In this document: positions 1-13,526 of the stretch, one piece after another
Numbering within the stretch: the stretch's first letter is position 1
Layout of the letters: the number at the start of each line of letters is the position of its first letter
Assembly: GCA_950106755.1 (NCBI GenBank)
Contig: OX467082.1
Coordinates: forward strand, 24,800,001 to 24,864,000
Direction: 5' to 3'
From: Climacium dendroides
Lineage: Eukaryota > Streptophyta > Bryopsida > Hypnales > Climaciaceae
Length of the DNA stretch: 64,000 nucleotides
Notes under the pieces: generated by a model
What the model was told of the DNA's origin: nothing
Databases searched by the model: none
The model's input: only the letters and a program-made list of their open reading frames with translations
Made by a program: the position numbers and the translations under genes

Positions 1-396
1 CTTTAATACAACCTTGTTTAGAGACTTCCTTGTTTGTGGCTCTCAAACACTCGTATCCGGTTTTTGTGTCGGCTTTGAGAGTAGTCGTTTAAGTTGATTG
101 AATCCAAATAATCAGACAAAGGTAGCAGATGCATGTGAAGAAGACCGGGTATTTAATTTGGTGCTTGGTTTTGGAGTTCTAGGTGATTTTTCCTTAGCGT
201 GTTTCCCTCTGTAATCACTTTGAGACCTGTTAAGTTTTTGTCGATACGAAGGAATCGCAGTGAAATAGCGTAGTAATCTACTGCCTATATTCGATCTCAC
301 GCCATCATTGGAGCTATGAGTTGAATAGCTACGGTTTTGTGAACATTGAATAATTATGCGCTGGACTAATTCTATTCCAACACACACTGTATACAG
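1..396 (+). other. 5' region of the STIC2-like gene
   Basis: No complete gene is seen here. The coding frame of the downstream gene closes at a TAA at 351-353, and there is no in-frame ATG before 397, so an upstream first exon is needed. One possibility is an ATG at 129-131 followed by a short basic stretch ending at a GT donor at 149. It could splice to an AG at 402-403 and keep frame. This model is speculative; the true first exon may lie outside the window. Confidence 0.35.
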
Positions 397-2025
397 GTTC
401 TAGGGTTACGAGTGTGTTCTTGAAGAGGAGGGTGGCGCTTCCCTGCTGTGTCCAGCGTTCTCTCAGTATTACCAGCTTGTGGGGACAGAAGAAAGAAGAG
501 AACCCTGATGATGCTGGCAAGAAGGTTATTCTACTACTACTGTCACTTGTTTGTCTAAGTATCGTATGGTCGTTAAGCTGATCTGGGAAGTCTCTTGTGT
601 TTGATTAGTATCCAATTTTCAGTGATCTCTCCGTCTGCTAGTCTACGATTTAATATCCTGTTGCGATATTATGTCACGTATCTGTTGGTGATGAGTAGTG
701 TAATGGAATAGAGGTGAGAGTATTACATATGTACTTTAAAAGGCTGAAGCTCTGGGTTTCGTTTGTATCAGGTTTAGTCAGTAGATTTGTTGTAGACGTG
801 GTAGATTTTCAACTTCCATTCTATTGTTCCCACTGCTGACTAGGTCTCTGCACCGTAAGCCATCAAATACATGTCATCAGGAATCTCTATCTGGTTTTCA
901 TTTGTACTAAGATCTTTTCTCCTTGGTGTTGCACTAGGGACTAGGAAACATGTTTGGTAATATGCAGGGGCTTTATGATACAGTGAGGAAAGCCCAACAA
1001 GTAGTTCAAGTTGAGGCTGTCCGCGTTCAGAAAGAGCTTGCTGCGTACGTTCTCTACCTTTAATACTCCGTGAATTTATCTCAGGTAAATCGAAGGGTTC
1101 CTGATGATATGTTGATGTGCGGTGGTTATTTTCTTAAGAAATATTTGCTTCATGTAATTTGTCTTTGCGGTGTTGATGGTGTCTTGTTGAAAGCCTTGAT
1201 ACGGGTGGTGACTATAATTGATTTTAGGATATAAAGTGGATAACCTTTGTCGATCAGTTGTGTTTGGTACATGAGGATGGGAAAACCGAGTTTGATGCGT
1301 TGCAAACTCTCTTTAGGATGAGCAAAGAATATTGTCAAGTAGCTAGGTATTGAAACTGTCCTCCCTGTTTGCAGAGCGGAGTTTGATGGCTATTGTGAAG
1401 ATGAGCTTGTGAAGGTTACCCTATCTGGGAACCAGGAGCCTATTCGGGTCGAGATCACTGAGATCGCCTTGGAGAAGGGCGCTGAAGTGAGTTACAACTC
1501 GAAATTGCAAAATTGATGTTTCTGTGTTCGACTATGAGTGCACAGTTGTTCAGTAGGTTTTATTAAGATTGTCGGGTAAGCTATCTAAGGCTCTTTGTAT
1601 ATGCAGGACTTGTCAGTGTTGGTGAACCAAGCATACAAGGATGCTCACACGAAAAGTGTTGCGGTAAATAAATCATTCTCTTCCATTTTATTTGTTGGTA
1701 TGTTGCAATGATCTAGATGGTGGTCTATTCATGCTGCTTATTGTTACAAGAGCCTCTCTCTGCCTTTATAGTCTCGAAATATTCCTGTCTATCCATTTAC
1801 CTAGTAACGTATGGTCCGAGGCGCTACTTGGACCGCTGTTCGCTTCAAATTTGTCTTTTGGCTCTGAATGCTGATGATAGTTGCAAAGCTGTTTGTCGTC
1901 TGGTGCGCGTACCAGTATATTTGACTCTTGTCAAACATTCTGTGCAGGCTATGAAGGATCGTATGAAGAATTTGGCAGAAAGTCTTGGTATGCCTCCTGG
2001 CCTAGGTGGCGGTCCTGGCATGTAG
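397..2025 (+). CDS. STIC2: YbaB/EbfC-family plastid protein (STIC2-like), 5' end uncertain
   Basis: Five exons can be read: about 397-524, 938-1044, 1375-1486, 1607-1663 and 1948-2025, joined by GT-AG introns in consistent phase. Exon 1 encodes a basic, Ser-rich stretch (KRRVALPCCVQRSLSITSLW) that looks like a chloroplast transit peptide, then an acidic linker. The rest is a YbaB domain: MFGNMQGLYDTVRKAQQVVQ, VRVQKELAAAEFDGY, VKVTLSGNQEPIRVEITE, NQAYKDAHTKS, and a C-terminal AESLGMPPGLGGG. This is the order and wording known for plant STIC2 (Arabidopsis At2g24020). In that plant the stromal protein was found as a suppressor of tic40 and is linked to plastid protein biogenesis; bacterial YbaB binds DNA. 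About 160 codons are visible, short of the plant family by the missing N-terminus. Assignment is confident; the start is not resolved. Confidence 0.9.
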
Positions 2026-3609
2026 ATGTTTGGTAGAAAGTTCCACTTATGTAGACGGCTGTTGATTAGAGATGGCTCCTCGAGCCATGAGAGTGTCATC
2101 ACGAGAATCTGAGTTTTTTCTCAAGAAGTTTATTCCTTTTCTTTGAGAACATTTCTATTTGGTTTTTTCAAGACTTAGTAGACAGATATTTTGCGGTTGG
2201 CCAACTGTGAATTTGTACGAGCCTCACATAAATCAGCAAATTCTGGTATTCGGGGTGTATTCTTTCATTACTTGTTTAGTTTGATACTGCCAAAGCAACC
2301 GAAGGGAATTTTTCCCTTGAAGATGTACTTTACACTCAATCCCCTCTAATGACACTCTACAATTGCACATTCCCTTGCATATCCTAAGAATCTGGCGCCT
2401 TCTGTTCTCATCTGATTTTCATTTGTCAAATTGTGAACATGTGAGGGCATTTAGAATCACAAAAAGGCCCTACACAGTGATTATCAATAACTTCATGTTT
2501 GCATAGAAAGTTCATCATGTTAGTGCCTGGACAACACTATAATCGATATTGCAGTATACATTACATTCAGCATTAGCATTATATTTAGCATTAGCATTAT
2601 TCATACAAGTTTAGCTTTGAAACTTTAGCGGTTAAAAAAACCCATATTGAAACTCTTATTCAGACGATTTAAGGTGATGTTTTCTTAAAATGCCTTGAAA
2701 TGGAGAAAAACAGTATGTAATCCTTGTGGTCCTAAAGACTATTGTGTGAATGGGGCAAATCCAGCCAGCCTGTTCACCAACAGCACTCAGTTCACCAATC
2801 AGGCACCGCAAACAGTGCCAACTGTCGTCGATGGCCACGCTTGACCGCTTCATCAATTCCAAACTGGAAAACCTGTGATACCCTTACTGTTGACTTATAT
2901 CCAGCTAATACACAGCTCAGGACCCAGATGAATTGTCGACGTGGCTGATCCTAATTAGTCTTGATCGTCACATACCCGGATGCATACCCGAGTTTCTACC
3001 CTTCGCCGTCCGGTCGTCCCGGACACCCCGCTATAGTGCTGCACTCCTGCCTATTCTGGAACCACGACGGAAGCTGTGGAATTGGCAGCCGAAGATTCAG
3101 AATTGAACGCGGGAGGGCGGGATTCCTGCTCGTCTTTGCACGATTGCCGACGCCGATTGTGCCCTTGTCGGAGCTGTAGCGCATGAGCTTTGGGTGCGAA
3201 GCGCTTAACAGGTTTTCGCAATCGAACATTTGGTGGGAGTGTAGTTTGTACTCCTGTTTTGGAGGGATCTTGGGGACTCAAACCCTAGGTCTGGTTTCTC
3301 CTTTCTCGATTCGAATGGAAGTGGTTTGTTCGAAGAGAGAGTAGATAATTTCTTTTCTTTTCTTTCTTTGGAACGCTGGAGGAGGCGGAGTTTTTGAGTG
3401 GATCCACCGGATCGAGGTTTGGTGAGTGGAGTGGATTTCAAGGTTTTGGGAAGGGACGGTGCTAACCCTAAGGAGGGGTGTGTTTTGAGCGAGTTTATCG
3501 TTTTTTTCTTGTTCAGATCTTGTTGACATTGTGGCGGAGAGAGGGTAGAGAAAAAGAGTTTGTAGAGTAGGGTGGGAGAACGTTGTGAAAGGCGGAGATA
3601 CGTTTGCAG
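2026..3609. other. STIC2 3' UTR, spacer and RABH1 upstream region
   Basis: This stretch holds the 3' flank of the STIC2-like gene, an AT-rich spacer with short cattag-type repeats near 2570-2605, and from about 2980 a GC-richer segment that should contain the promoter and 5' UTR of the Rab gene. No protein-coding gene is supported; the open frames on the minus strand at 3000-3690 lie antisense to that upstream region. Confidence 0.6.
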
Positions 3610-5252
<1,643 letters not shown>

Positions 5253-6400
5253 TGAACCTGACCCGTCAACATCCCACTGACAACCTCCACAAAGTCTTGG
5301 ATGTTCACATTTCAAGAGGTAATCCTGTATTATTCGCACAAGGCACAACCTGTGAAAGCTCTTGCTTAGGGACCAGTGGCTAGTGCCAAATGCTTATTTA
5401 GGCGTGAGTAGATGACATCAACGGAGCATAGACGGAGTAAGTTTTTTAGGCTGGGCTGTAGCTATTATCAAGAGAGGACGCATAACACCGCTCCTGCTGG
5501 GGTAAGCTTATGTGTTGCACTAGTTTGACGTATCTCTTAAGAGATGAGTTAGGGTTGGTGATGGTAAGTGGAGAGAGATAGGTCTATTGAATGCTGAGAG
5601 CCTACAAGCTCACCAAGCATTGTGCCTGAAGGGGTGGATATGTGCTATTTTTCCTGCTCTTTCGGAATTAGGATTCTGAAAGGCAGCCTACTCCAGCATG
5701 GATTGCTGCAAGCAGTGGGTAAGATTAAAACGTAGTTAAGCTACCGGTGAGGATTAGGCGTTTTTCTATCGGGAGGACCAGCATAGCCATACTCTGTACA
5801 GTAATGCGTGTTAGATATCAAGTCAACTTGAAATTAGTTCTCATCTCCAATAGGCCCTCACCATTGGAGTCGGGGTTCCTTTGTTTGCGAAAGGAGTTGC
5901 CGTTTTAACAGAAGAACAATGTAAAACCGTCGTCTGGTGTAAGCTTCGATAGACTTCAAGTGTACACTTACGTAACCATTTGATAGATACACTGTAGCAA
6001 CTTCAGAATTGGATAGAGTGCGAGTGGCATGGCAACTATTCGACCCAAATTAGCTGAACAAGTCGAGGACCATGGCTTTGAACAAACACACTTCCACCTT
6101 CACCCCTGCATGTGAAAAAATAAACTTGATCAGACTGGAAGGCCGGAAATTCCCCTAAACAGCTATCAAAATTAATTTTCGAAAAGGATGCTGAAATTTT
6201 TGGAAATTTATCTTCGCTAAAAAAATATTTCTTTTTGAATGGATGAAAAAGAATGTTCCAATGAACCCATAAAGTCCTGTTGTCCCCTCGGGGTCAAAAT
6301 GGATTTCGGGTGGTCTCAATATTTGTGATGTTTTTCTGAATTTTTTTTTGTGAAGATAAGAAAAATACATTAGCTTTCTGGAAATGTAATTTTAATTTCA
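5253..6400. other. RABH1 3' flank and spacer
   Basis: I see the 3' flank of the Rab gene followed by a spacer of ordinary composition that becomes AT-rich near 6150. No coding gene, RNA gene or clear repeat structure is supported. Confidence 0.5.
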
Positions 6401-7170
6401 ATCAATGCTTGGGAGAAAGAGTTAAGGCACAAAAAGCCCTTTTTTTTTTTAGTTCATTGGGCAGAAAAGAAATTTCAAAAAATCTTGAAGTAAAAAATTG
6501 AAACTTTCTTTTTTTATAAAGATTATATTTTTATGTACATGGGAAGTTTTGACCTATTTCATTTGGATTTGTTATGTGAAAGTCATGAACAATTTTGTTT
6601 TTTGGACAATTAGAGGATCTTCTTGAAAAAATAACTTGTAGGATTCATTTGACTTTAATTTTCACAGTTTTTCAGAAGAAAAGTTTCACAAGGTTAAGAC
6701 TTCTTGCTAAAACAATCTCACTGTTGAGATTGTTGTATTTCAATTCCATCTTAGAGCTAGTAACAACTTAGATTTTTCTTCAATTTTGAGCCTATTTTTA
6801 CTTAACAATTTTTTAATGATTGAAAATTAAATGTGTTTTTAAAAAAAAAAAATCCATGACTCTCAACTCAATTCTTTATCATATAAAATTAGAAATTCAA
6901 AATGAATAGAACAAATATTATAAGTTATGAAGGTTTAAAGCCAATAAATGCATATAAGCAAGGTACCAAAAAAACTTGTTTCCTTTACTTTAAACACAAA
7001 TATTTTGCAATCTACACGGTCAAAGTTTGTGAATTTTTTTTCACTCATTCTTATACTAGTATAGCACAAGATCCTACAATCAAATATGCAATTAAAAAAA
7101 ATTTGCTCTTTGCTATAGAAATGGCAATTTTAAGTACTTGATGGAAAAGAGGCCTTAGGGACTTCATGGA
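6400..7170 (+). repeat. AT-rich dispersed repeat, diverged copy (family R1)
   Basis: The part at about 6975-7170 can be aligned by eye with 22700-22910 and 41890-42100: a tract on tttgcaatctacacggt, a run around ttttttttcac, a segment on actagtatagcacaagatcc, and an end with ccttagggact. It is non-coding, has no obvious terminal repeats, and its left limit is vague. Confidence 0.5.
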
Positions 7171-8024
7171 TTAAATGTAATGCAACAAAATGTTTTTTCT
7201 TACAATATTCTTTTAGCAAATAGAATACAATTAGATGAAATGTATTGAATGTTCCTTCACTATTGTATTGTTGATTTTTCAAAAGAAGTTCTATGGATAG
7301 ATTTCGGTGATAGATTTCTCGAGTTCCTCTTCTCTCACTCTCTACTTCACCTTTGTTTTTGATTTTCTCTCAATGTTTTGAACAACACAATTTTGGCACT
7401 TTTTATTCATTGTTTCAACAAAGTTTTGTAACTATTGGTACAATGTTTTAGCATTGTTTTGTAGAGTTTTGCTATTAAATCTTTGTTGCTAGTGATCACA
7501 CTAGGTTTGTCCTTCTCCCTCTATCGATATCCTCAACACTCAAACAAAGATTGCAAGTTGAATTATGCTATGCACCATATTAGATCTTCCTCAAGAAAAA
7601 ACAAAACAAAATATATTGGTCAAGTTCAAGACAGTTGAATATTCTACACTCAAAAAAACTCGATTCTCTCCTTACCAAGGATGCGGGACCGCCAATGTCG
7701 TTACAAGGGTGAGTTAATTAGTTTCTCTCATTGTTCCCAATGTATTCAAATTTTGTTCATCAGCTCCACATCTACTCCTACCATCCCTGTTAGATTCCAT
7801 AGGGCGCAGCTTCCTTGCGTTCGTATCTCCCACATCCTCGAATTAGTGGCCAAATGCTTCATGGACCGAATCGATTGCCCATGAAACGGTGAACAGTACT
7901 CCATCAATTTTACCTTTCGTAGACCTCCTCCATGTCCTGACAGCTGCCCATATCTCATGCTGTACACCCAGCCTAATCCCGGAGAACTGACATGCCAACG
8001 TTGAATTATGATGATGCAATCACA
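7171..8024. other. Spacer upstream of the S-protein-like gene
   Basis: AT-rich up to about 7650 and then more balanced. It must include the promoter of the gene starting at 8025, but no TATA box stands out. Short open frames here show no recognisable protein. Confidence 0.4.
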
Positions 8025-9062
8025 ATGCGTACACTACTAGCAGTGTTGCTGCTCCTCCTTACTTCCTCATCAACAACAGCAACAACAGGATCAGCCCAAG
8101 GCCCAGGGAGCTATGTTGAATCTGGGGCGCCGATAGTGATCCGCAGCAACGCCTCGTTGCCCATCGAGGTCACATGCCACCATGTCCTCTCCCAATTAGA
8201 CCCCGAAGCCCCAGCTGGTGCACGATCCCCTCGCAGCACGGTGAAGCATGGCGACCAGTGGAGCATCAACTTCCCGCCCGGCGTGGAGGATCCGCTCTAC
8301 TGCACCTTCCGCAGCGGCGTGCGCAAATGGAACTGCGACGAGCGCTGGCTCATCAAAGATACCTGCGTGTGGGAAAATTCCTGGACCATCGTGCGCCCGG
8401 GCCATGCCACCATCAACCCCCAGTCCAACCCCAATTGTCCGCGCTGCGAGTCACGTAACAGCATCGGGAAGATCATCTGCGTCTGGACGATCCAAGACGA
8501 CGGAATATACGTTCAAGAATGGAACGCGGAGAAGAAAGAGGACGTACCAACCCTAAAGCACGCCTGGCGAGAAGACTGCCCAGCGTTTTACGATCCGACG
8601 AGCCCGTTCCGATTCTCCGTCGCGAACACCTTCAACCACACGGTGAAAATCCAGTGCGACGTGGTGAGTGAAGCGATTTTCCTGGAAGCAAGTCCGGGAG
8701 AAGGACCAAACCCTAAGTGGGAGTATGAAATCGACCCTGTCATGGACGCAGAAACGACTTATTTCCCTTGGACTTGCGATTTCGAGGTCCTCGGGACGGA
8801 ATTGCGACGAGGAGGAGTAGGGATTTGGAGCCCGCAACCAGAAGTGAATACGTGGATTCGCACGCCGGATTGCATTGATTGCGCGTGGAGGCTGGACACG
8901 GCAGGGCTGTGGCTTGACGACCGATCGTGCTACATCGAGCAGCCCGTGTGGATCAGGGAACATGGATGGGACTCGATTCTAAACGCATCCGCCGCAGGAG
9001 ACATGGATTGGAATCCATTCTACTATCCTCTGAAGAAATCCTCGCACAGCCATTTCGTTTGA
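8025..9062 (+). CDS. secreted protein with two S-protein-homologue-like domains
   Basis: One intronless frame. An ATG at 7992 would give 356 residues, but the ATG at 8025 puts a classic signal peptide (MRTLLAVLLLLLTSSS) at the N-terminus, so I prefer that start (345 residues). The mature part holds two similar halves, roughly residues 40-170 and 190-320. Each opens with a strand of the type (I/K)V(T/K).(T/Q)C, has a central F/W-C-F strand (LYCTFRSG; FPWTCDFEV), and closes with C..C followed by a C.W strand and a Gly (CVWTIQDDGIY; CIDCAWRLDTAGLW). That C-terminal pattern is typical of plant self-incompatibility S1 proteins (SPH family), small secreted cysteine-stabilised beta-sandwiches. Poppy S1 is the pollen-inhibiting ligand; most SPH proteins have no known role. 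Two domains in one chain is unusual. The family call is inference from motifs; partner and function are unknown. Confidence 0.6.
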   Translation: MRTLLAVLLLLLTSSSTTATTGSAQGPGSYVESGAPIVIRSNASLPIEVTCHHVLSQLDPEAPAGARSPRSTVKHGDQWSINFPPGVEDPLYCTFRSGVRKWNCDERWLIKDTCVWENSWTIVRPGHATINPQSNPNCPRCESRNSIGKIICVWTIQDDGIYVQEWNAEKKEDVPTLKHAWREDCPAFYDPTSPFRFSVANTFNHTVKIQCDVVSEAIFLEASPGEGPNPKWEYEIDPVMDAETTYFPWTCDFEVLGTELRRGGVGIWSPQPEVNTWIRTPDCIDCAWRLDTAGLWLDDRSCYIEQPVWIREHGWDSILNASAAGDMDWNPFYYPLKKSSHSHFV

Positions 9063-10074
9063 CGAGGAGTCGCGAGGGGAGCCTCTCGCCATCGTCTTTC
9101 TTTAGGGTTTCAGAATGGCAATACATACCAAAAACTTGTGTTGTTTTCTATACTCTTTGAGGTAACTAAACCACATCTAAAACCGTCTAAATAAGCATTT
9201 GATCATGATTCCTACTTTTAGGTTTCTTGGAGAGCCAAATGGGCTCTTCCATATTTATTTATTTCATGTTTTTTTAGGACACCATACCGCAGCCAAATTT
9301 GGTTAATGGTTACAGAGATACAGGTTAAAATTCACAAGTAGTTATTTTTTTTGTGCTCCCACAAAACATACAAAAGGAGATAATTAAGTTGGTTATCATT
9401 CTTTTATAAAAGGAGATATTGAGTGGTTATTGGTTATCATTCTTTTACAAAAGGAGATAATTAAGTGATTATTGATTATCATTCTTTTTATACTCCCTTT
9501 AGTGTTAATTGTTGATGGATAATGGTTAATTTTCACTTTTGCATTGGAAATAGTTGTCAATGTCACTTTTAGTTACATGGACAATAATAGTTACTGTCAT
9601 GTTAGGTGATGTAGTCCATGATCCAAAAAGGTAATCATTAAAAGTTTCTATAAGTTGATAAGTTTCTCCAACAACTATTTAATTTACGAGTCATCGATAG
9701 ACTATTCCAACCATCACAACTTTAAGAATATGTGGAATTTGAAACTAGATTTGACTTCAATGTTATTCTTGAAGTTGGCCATGAAGATGATATATGGGAC
9801 ACTATACTACCTACATCCAATGAATTAGAAGAAAGCAATGAAGAAGTTGTATCAGAAGTTGAACAACCTTTGACTACTATTGCGTATAGTTCACTTACTT
9901 TAAAATAAAACCTTTTTAGCACTTTCTATGTATCTTTGTCACTTAAATGCCAACAATTAAGAAACAAAAGCTCCTCATGTCTATTCCTTTCCTCTCTTTT
10001 AAATTGCCCCTTGTATAGATATACAAATTATATACAATGTATTGTATAGCAGTTGTAATACGATATGCTCACCT
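9063..10074. other. Spacer with a short tandem repeat and an orphan acidic frame
   Basis: Positions about 9370-9490 hold three imperfect copies of a 40-odd-bp unit built on aaaggagataattaag and ggttatcattctttta. A plus-strand frame at 9726-9908 encodes about 60 residues rich in Glu and Asp; no start codon or homologue is recognised, and it may be a remnant of a mobile-element gene. Nothing else is seen. Confidence 0.4.
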
Positions 10075-10486
10075 TACAATGACGTCTGGGATACTTTTTC
10101 TTTTGAGATATTGCTTATTCAATTCTAACTTGCTTTGCCACGGATTCAATAGAAATTGCATGCCTCACACATTATTGGGCAGCCGGAGTGAGTATGGCTT
10201 ACAAATCCTTCCGAATGAAATGTTTATTACAATCGGAATGCATACACAATTAACAAGTTAACAAACTGATCGAAGGTACTGATTTCAGTTTGTTCACGTA
10301 TCAGAAACGAACTAAACTAATTCAACTACTCAGCTCCGGCATCATGTCGCCATTACTACAACGAAGTATAATTCTGCAAGTTGGAAACTGCAGCTAGCTA
10401 CTATGATCGATACGAACTCGAACACAACATAGTCCAAGCGATTCCAAACACTGCTTGACACTGCGAGTGAGGAGGCACTCGATCGA

Positions 10487-11002
10487 TCATTCGAAAACGT
10501 CGATGAAGAACTTCTGGCCATTAGCGCAATGACCCAAGTCGCCGCTGATGAAGTACACCGTGTGGAACTTGTAGTCACGCAGGGGGAACACCATGCTCGT
10601 CACCTCTCCGCCGGGATTCGCCAACCAGGCGTGGATCGGGGCAGCCGTGTTGCAAGCTTGGAAGGCGGCGAAATCCACCTGCAGCACGCTGTCTGTGGCG
10701 ATCCACACAAACTCTGCATGCACAAAACCACCCACCACGCTCAGATCACAATCGTCTGCATGGAATTACGTAGCAGCAAGGTTCGTTAACATTTGGGGTT
10801 GATTTGGTGTACCGAGAGAGTCGGTGGTATAGTAGGGGGCGTGGCTGTGCTCCCAATCCTGATAGAAATTGGGTTCATGCAAGGGGTTGAGCTGCCATCC
10901 CGTGGACTCTCCCACCACGTACTTGGCGGCCATCGAGCCCTGCACAAGAGCCATCGTCACCACCAGGACGAACCCCAAAGCGGCGACCCCGGATCTTGCC
11001 AT
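10487..11002 (-). CDS. phytocyanin (early-nodulin-like) copy A
   Basis: Two exons, 10813-11002 (190 nt) and 10487-10713 (227 nt), with a 99-bp GT-AG intron; 138 residues. Residues 1-26 are a signal peptide (MARSGVAALGFVLVVTMALV). The cupredoxin domain follows directly, starting KYVVGESTGWQLN. The structural disulfide cysteines are kept (QACNT and GHC). Of the four copper ligands of plant phytocyanins, the N-terminal His is Asp in TDSVLQV and the Cys is Ser in FISGDLGHC; only the second His and the axial Gln of GHCANGQKF remain. Copper binding is therefore unlikely, as in early-nodulin-like proteins. The chain stops just after the domain (FFIDVFE), so there is no arabinogalactan region or GPI signal. 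It is presumably secreted to the cell wall or apoplast; function is unknown. Confidence 0.9.
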
Positions 11003-11698
11003 CGTACGTGAATTGATCGGTTGTGACCTGCGGCATGCACAATTCAAGAGGAAGATGTACCAGTCACGCCTGTACAATCCTGAAGACGTACCTGGCTAGC
11101 TAGTGGATGCCCGAATGAAAAATCGCACGCTCGGGAATTGAAGCAATCAATCAACCGCGGAATCATAGCTAGCCATATGCATACAAGCTAGCCATGTACT
11201 AAATCAGAGTCTCTCTGATCCAGCCAAACAAAACAGTCCAGAAGAATTCGTTACTCAGTAGAGAAAAGTACAGACTGTGAAATCAATGCGTGAATTACAA
11301 AAAAATATTTACAGAAAGAATGGCAACGACGTATAAATGCGCGTGAATTAAAAAAAGAATGATGAAGTGACTGTAAATCGATCGATTTGCAAACCAACAA
11401 ACAAGCTGCAGAGTCTATGACTGAAATTATGTGACCCTCGCCAGAAATTTGCGAAACGAAATGAAGACCTAGCTACCTACAGGCTAGAATTCTGGGCTGC
11501 TTGCATCTGAAGTCACGGTCCGTCAGGCCAATTGCAAGAAGTGCTTACAACGCAAGAATCGAACGGAACGGTGCTCCAAGCTTCGATCGATCACTAAGGA
11601 GGGCCGGCTGAGAGAGCGATGAGAGAACTCTGGAGCGCTAGCTCGGGGCCAGGCGGAGAGGGAGAAGAAAGATGGAGAAGAGGACTCAGGCTCTGCGA

Positions 11699-11705
11699 AT
11701 TTATA
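11699..11705 (-). promoter_or_regulatory. TATA box of phytocyanin copy A
   Basis: TATAAAT on the minus strand in the context gggTATAAATtcgcagag. It is conserved at the same relative place in copies B and F. It lies about 700 bp upstream of the ATG, which implies a long leader. A possible short leader intron starts at a GTACGT near 11093 and ends at the AG before gtcacaaccg. Confidence 0.65.
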
Positions 11706-13365
11706 CCCACCATCCGAAGAAGCCACTCAGCGCCTTCCTGGCAGCGGGAGGGACGGTCGGAGTGGCGACTGGGCGTGAGCATTGATGGACGTGCCGATGC
11801 GAGCTGCACGAGGACCGGAATATGCGTCGGCGAGAATCCGTTCAGTTGGCGTTGAGTTTGCGAAGGCTACGGCGGACGACCCAAGGCACAGGGCCAAATG
11901 ACCTCATGGCACTAACTAATTTCAAGACACGTAACATACTGAAATACTATGAATATGTGGAAGTGTTAAAAAAATTGGAAATTTGGATGGAACATGTATA
12001 TTAACTTTTCAAATTTATTAGAATACCATTATTAAAAAACTTACTATGTATTAATTTAGAAAATGGAAAATCCACAATAGTAGCAATTACAAATGTTCTA
12101 GAGATTCCCCAATTTGAATGTTTTGCACGATACTAATTCCATTCTACATTTAATTTTTTTTAAATTAAAAAAATTATTCCAATTGCAAGGTCTGTATGTT
12201 AAAATCCAAATTACACATTATTTATGGATTTTTGTAATTATACCTCAACCCCTAAAAATATAACCCTTGAAAATCTTTCACGACTAAGGCCTTATAAGCC
12301 CAAAAGTGCGTCAATATTAGTATTTGTCTCCAAAGTAAGCTCCAAATCTTTATGTAAATTTAATTTTTAACAAGTCTAATTGTAGTAAAGATCCTTTGAT
12401 TAAATTATTGAATTACATCGTTTACAAATTCTACAACAAATATTTCCACCAATTTGAAGTTCAAGGTGCATAAACTTCAAAATGTAGGATTCTATAGCCC
12501 TTATGAAATGTAAAGTTTTGTCTTTCAACATGTTTTATTAGAAGAAAACTCTTATGTTTTATAACTTGTGCATTTTGTCATTGTGTTGGAAAATAGATGG
12601 AAAGTCTATGTTAAATTCTTTTAACAACAAAAAATATCATATTCATTTTTTTTAATTATAAAGTAGAAGGTGGTATTTAGTGAAAGATATTAAAACTAAA
12701 TTCTAGTAATTTTTGGAAGAATTTGAGAATTACTAATCCCAATGGTAAGTCTAATGCTCTAATAAACAATTAATATCATTTATTTTTATCTTCATTTGAA
12801 ATGTTTTTAAATTGAAAGCAAAAGATGACTTTATATGTTTTTTTTACCTTCATTGACCTCAAAAATAAAACTTCTCATACTTCTTACCTCATTATATGGA
12901 ATTCCATGATTCAAATACTTTTGAGTAGATTTCAGTCTATACCATCCCTCCAAAATAATAAATATTTTCTTAAAATATATTCTTTGTTGCCTTATTTGAT
13001 ATCAATGAAATTGAAATATCCTTTCTATTTCCTAGAGTATTTATTAGGATAACATGAAGCAAATCTTCCCAATCAAGGAGCCTAGGATAATAGCATTAAT
13101 CTTTAAAAATTCATACAAAAATTCCCAATTCTGAAGTCCATAGAGTTTGCCTAATTTCTTAAATTGTCCAAAGTTGGCTCATTAGTCAAACTTTAAAGGT
13201 GAAAAAATAAATAAAAAGATTTAAAATATTTAATGTTTGAAATTTTTTACTTTTATATTACCATAATTGTTAACATAAAAGTCATGGAATCCTAGTTTTG
13301 CAAGAATACTAGTCCTTGTATTAATGTATAGGATCATTGCAAGAAACATCGGTCTTATTTTAAGC

Positions 13366-13518
13366 CATGGTTGTCATACTGAACAAGTTATTATTCATTT
13401 TTCATCCTGTAGGACGAGTTACTATTCATCAAATGTACCTCTCAAGTACATTTGATGAATAGTAACTCGTCCTATAGGATGAAAAATGAATAGTAACTTG
13501 TCCAGTATGACAACCATG
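13366..13518. mobile_element. Fold-back hAT-like MITE, 153 bp
   Basis: Almost the whole element is one hairpin: it begins CATGGTTGTCATACTG and ends with the reverse complement of this, CAGTATGACAACCATG, and the two halves pair nearly to the centre. It is flanked by a perfect 8-bp target duplication, TTTTAAGC, at 13358-13365 and 13519-13526. An 8-bp duplication and this terminus suggest the hAT superfamily; the matching terminus TATGACAACCCTG occurs near 52990. Confidence 0.9.
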
Positions 13519-13526
13519 TTTTAAGC

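Larger units (their letters stand above)
10075..13290 (-). repeat. Duplicated block A (phytocyanin gene plus flanks)
   Basis: This block can be aligned, inverted, with block C (about 42950-45600) over its whole length, including more than 1 kb of non-coding AT-rich DNA upstream of the promoter, for example 12291-12350 against about 43570-43625, and 13020-13060 against 43150-43190. It also aligns, inverted, with block B from 35905 to 37765, and in direct orientation with block D at 55490-56589. Exact limits would need an alignment program. Confidence 0.8.

Noticed and set aside
8553..8963. 136-codon minus-strand open frame
   Set aside because: Fully inside the S-protein-like gene on the other strand; its composition follows from the codon use of the real gene.
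10529..10789. Conserved plus-strand frame (MTQVAADEVHRVEL) recurring opposite copies A, B, C and D
   Set aside because: It is antisense to exon 2 of the phytocyanin genes and recurs only because those exons are duplicated; no independent start context or domain.
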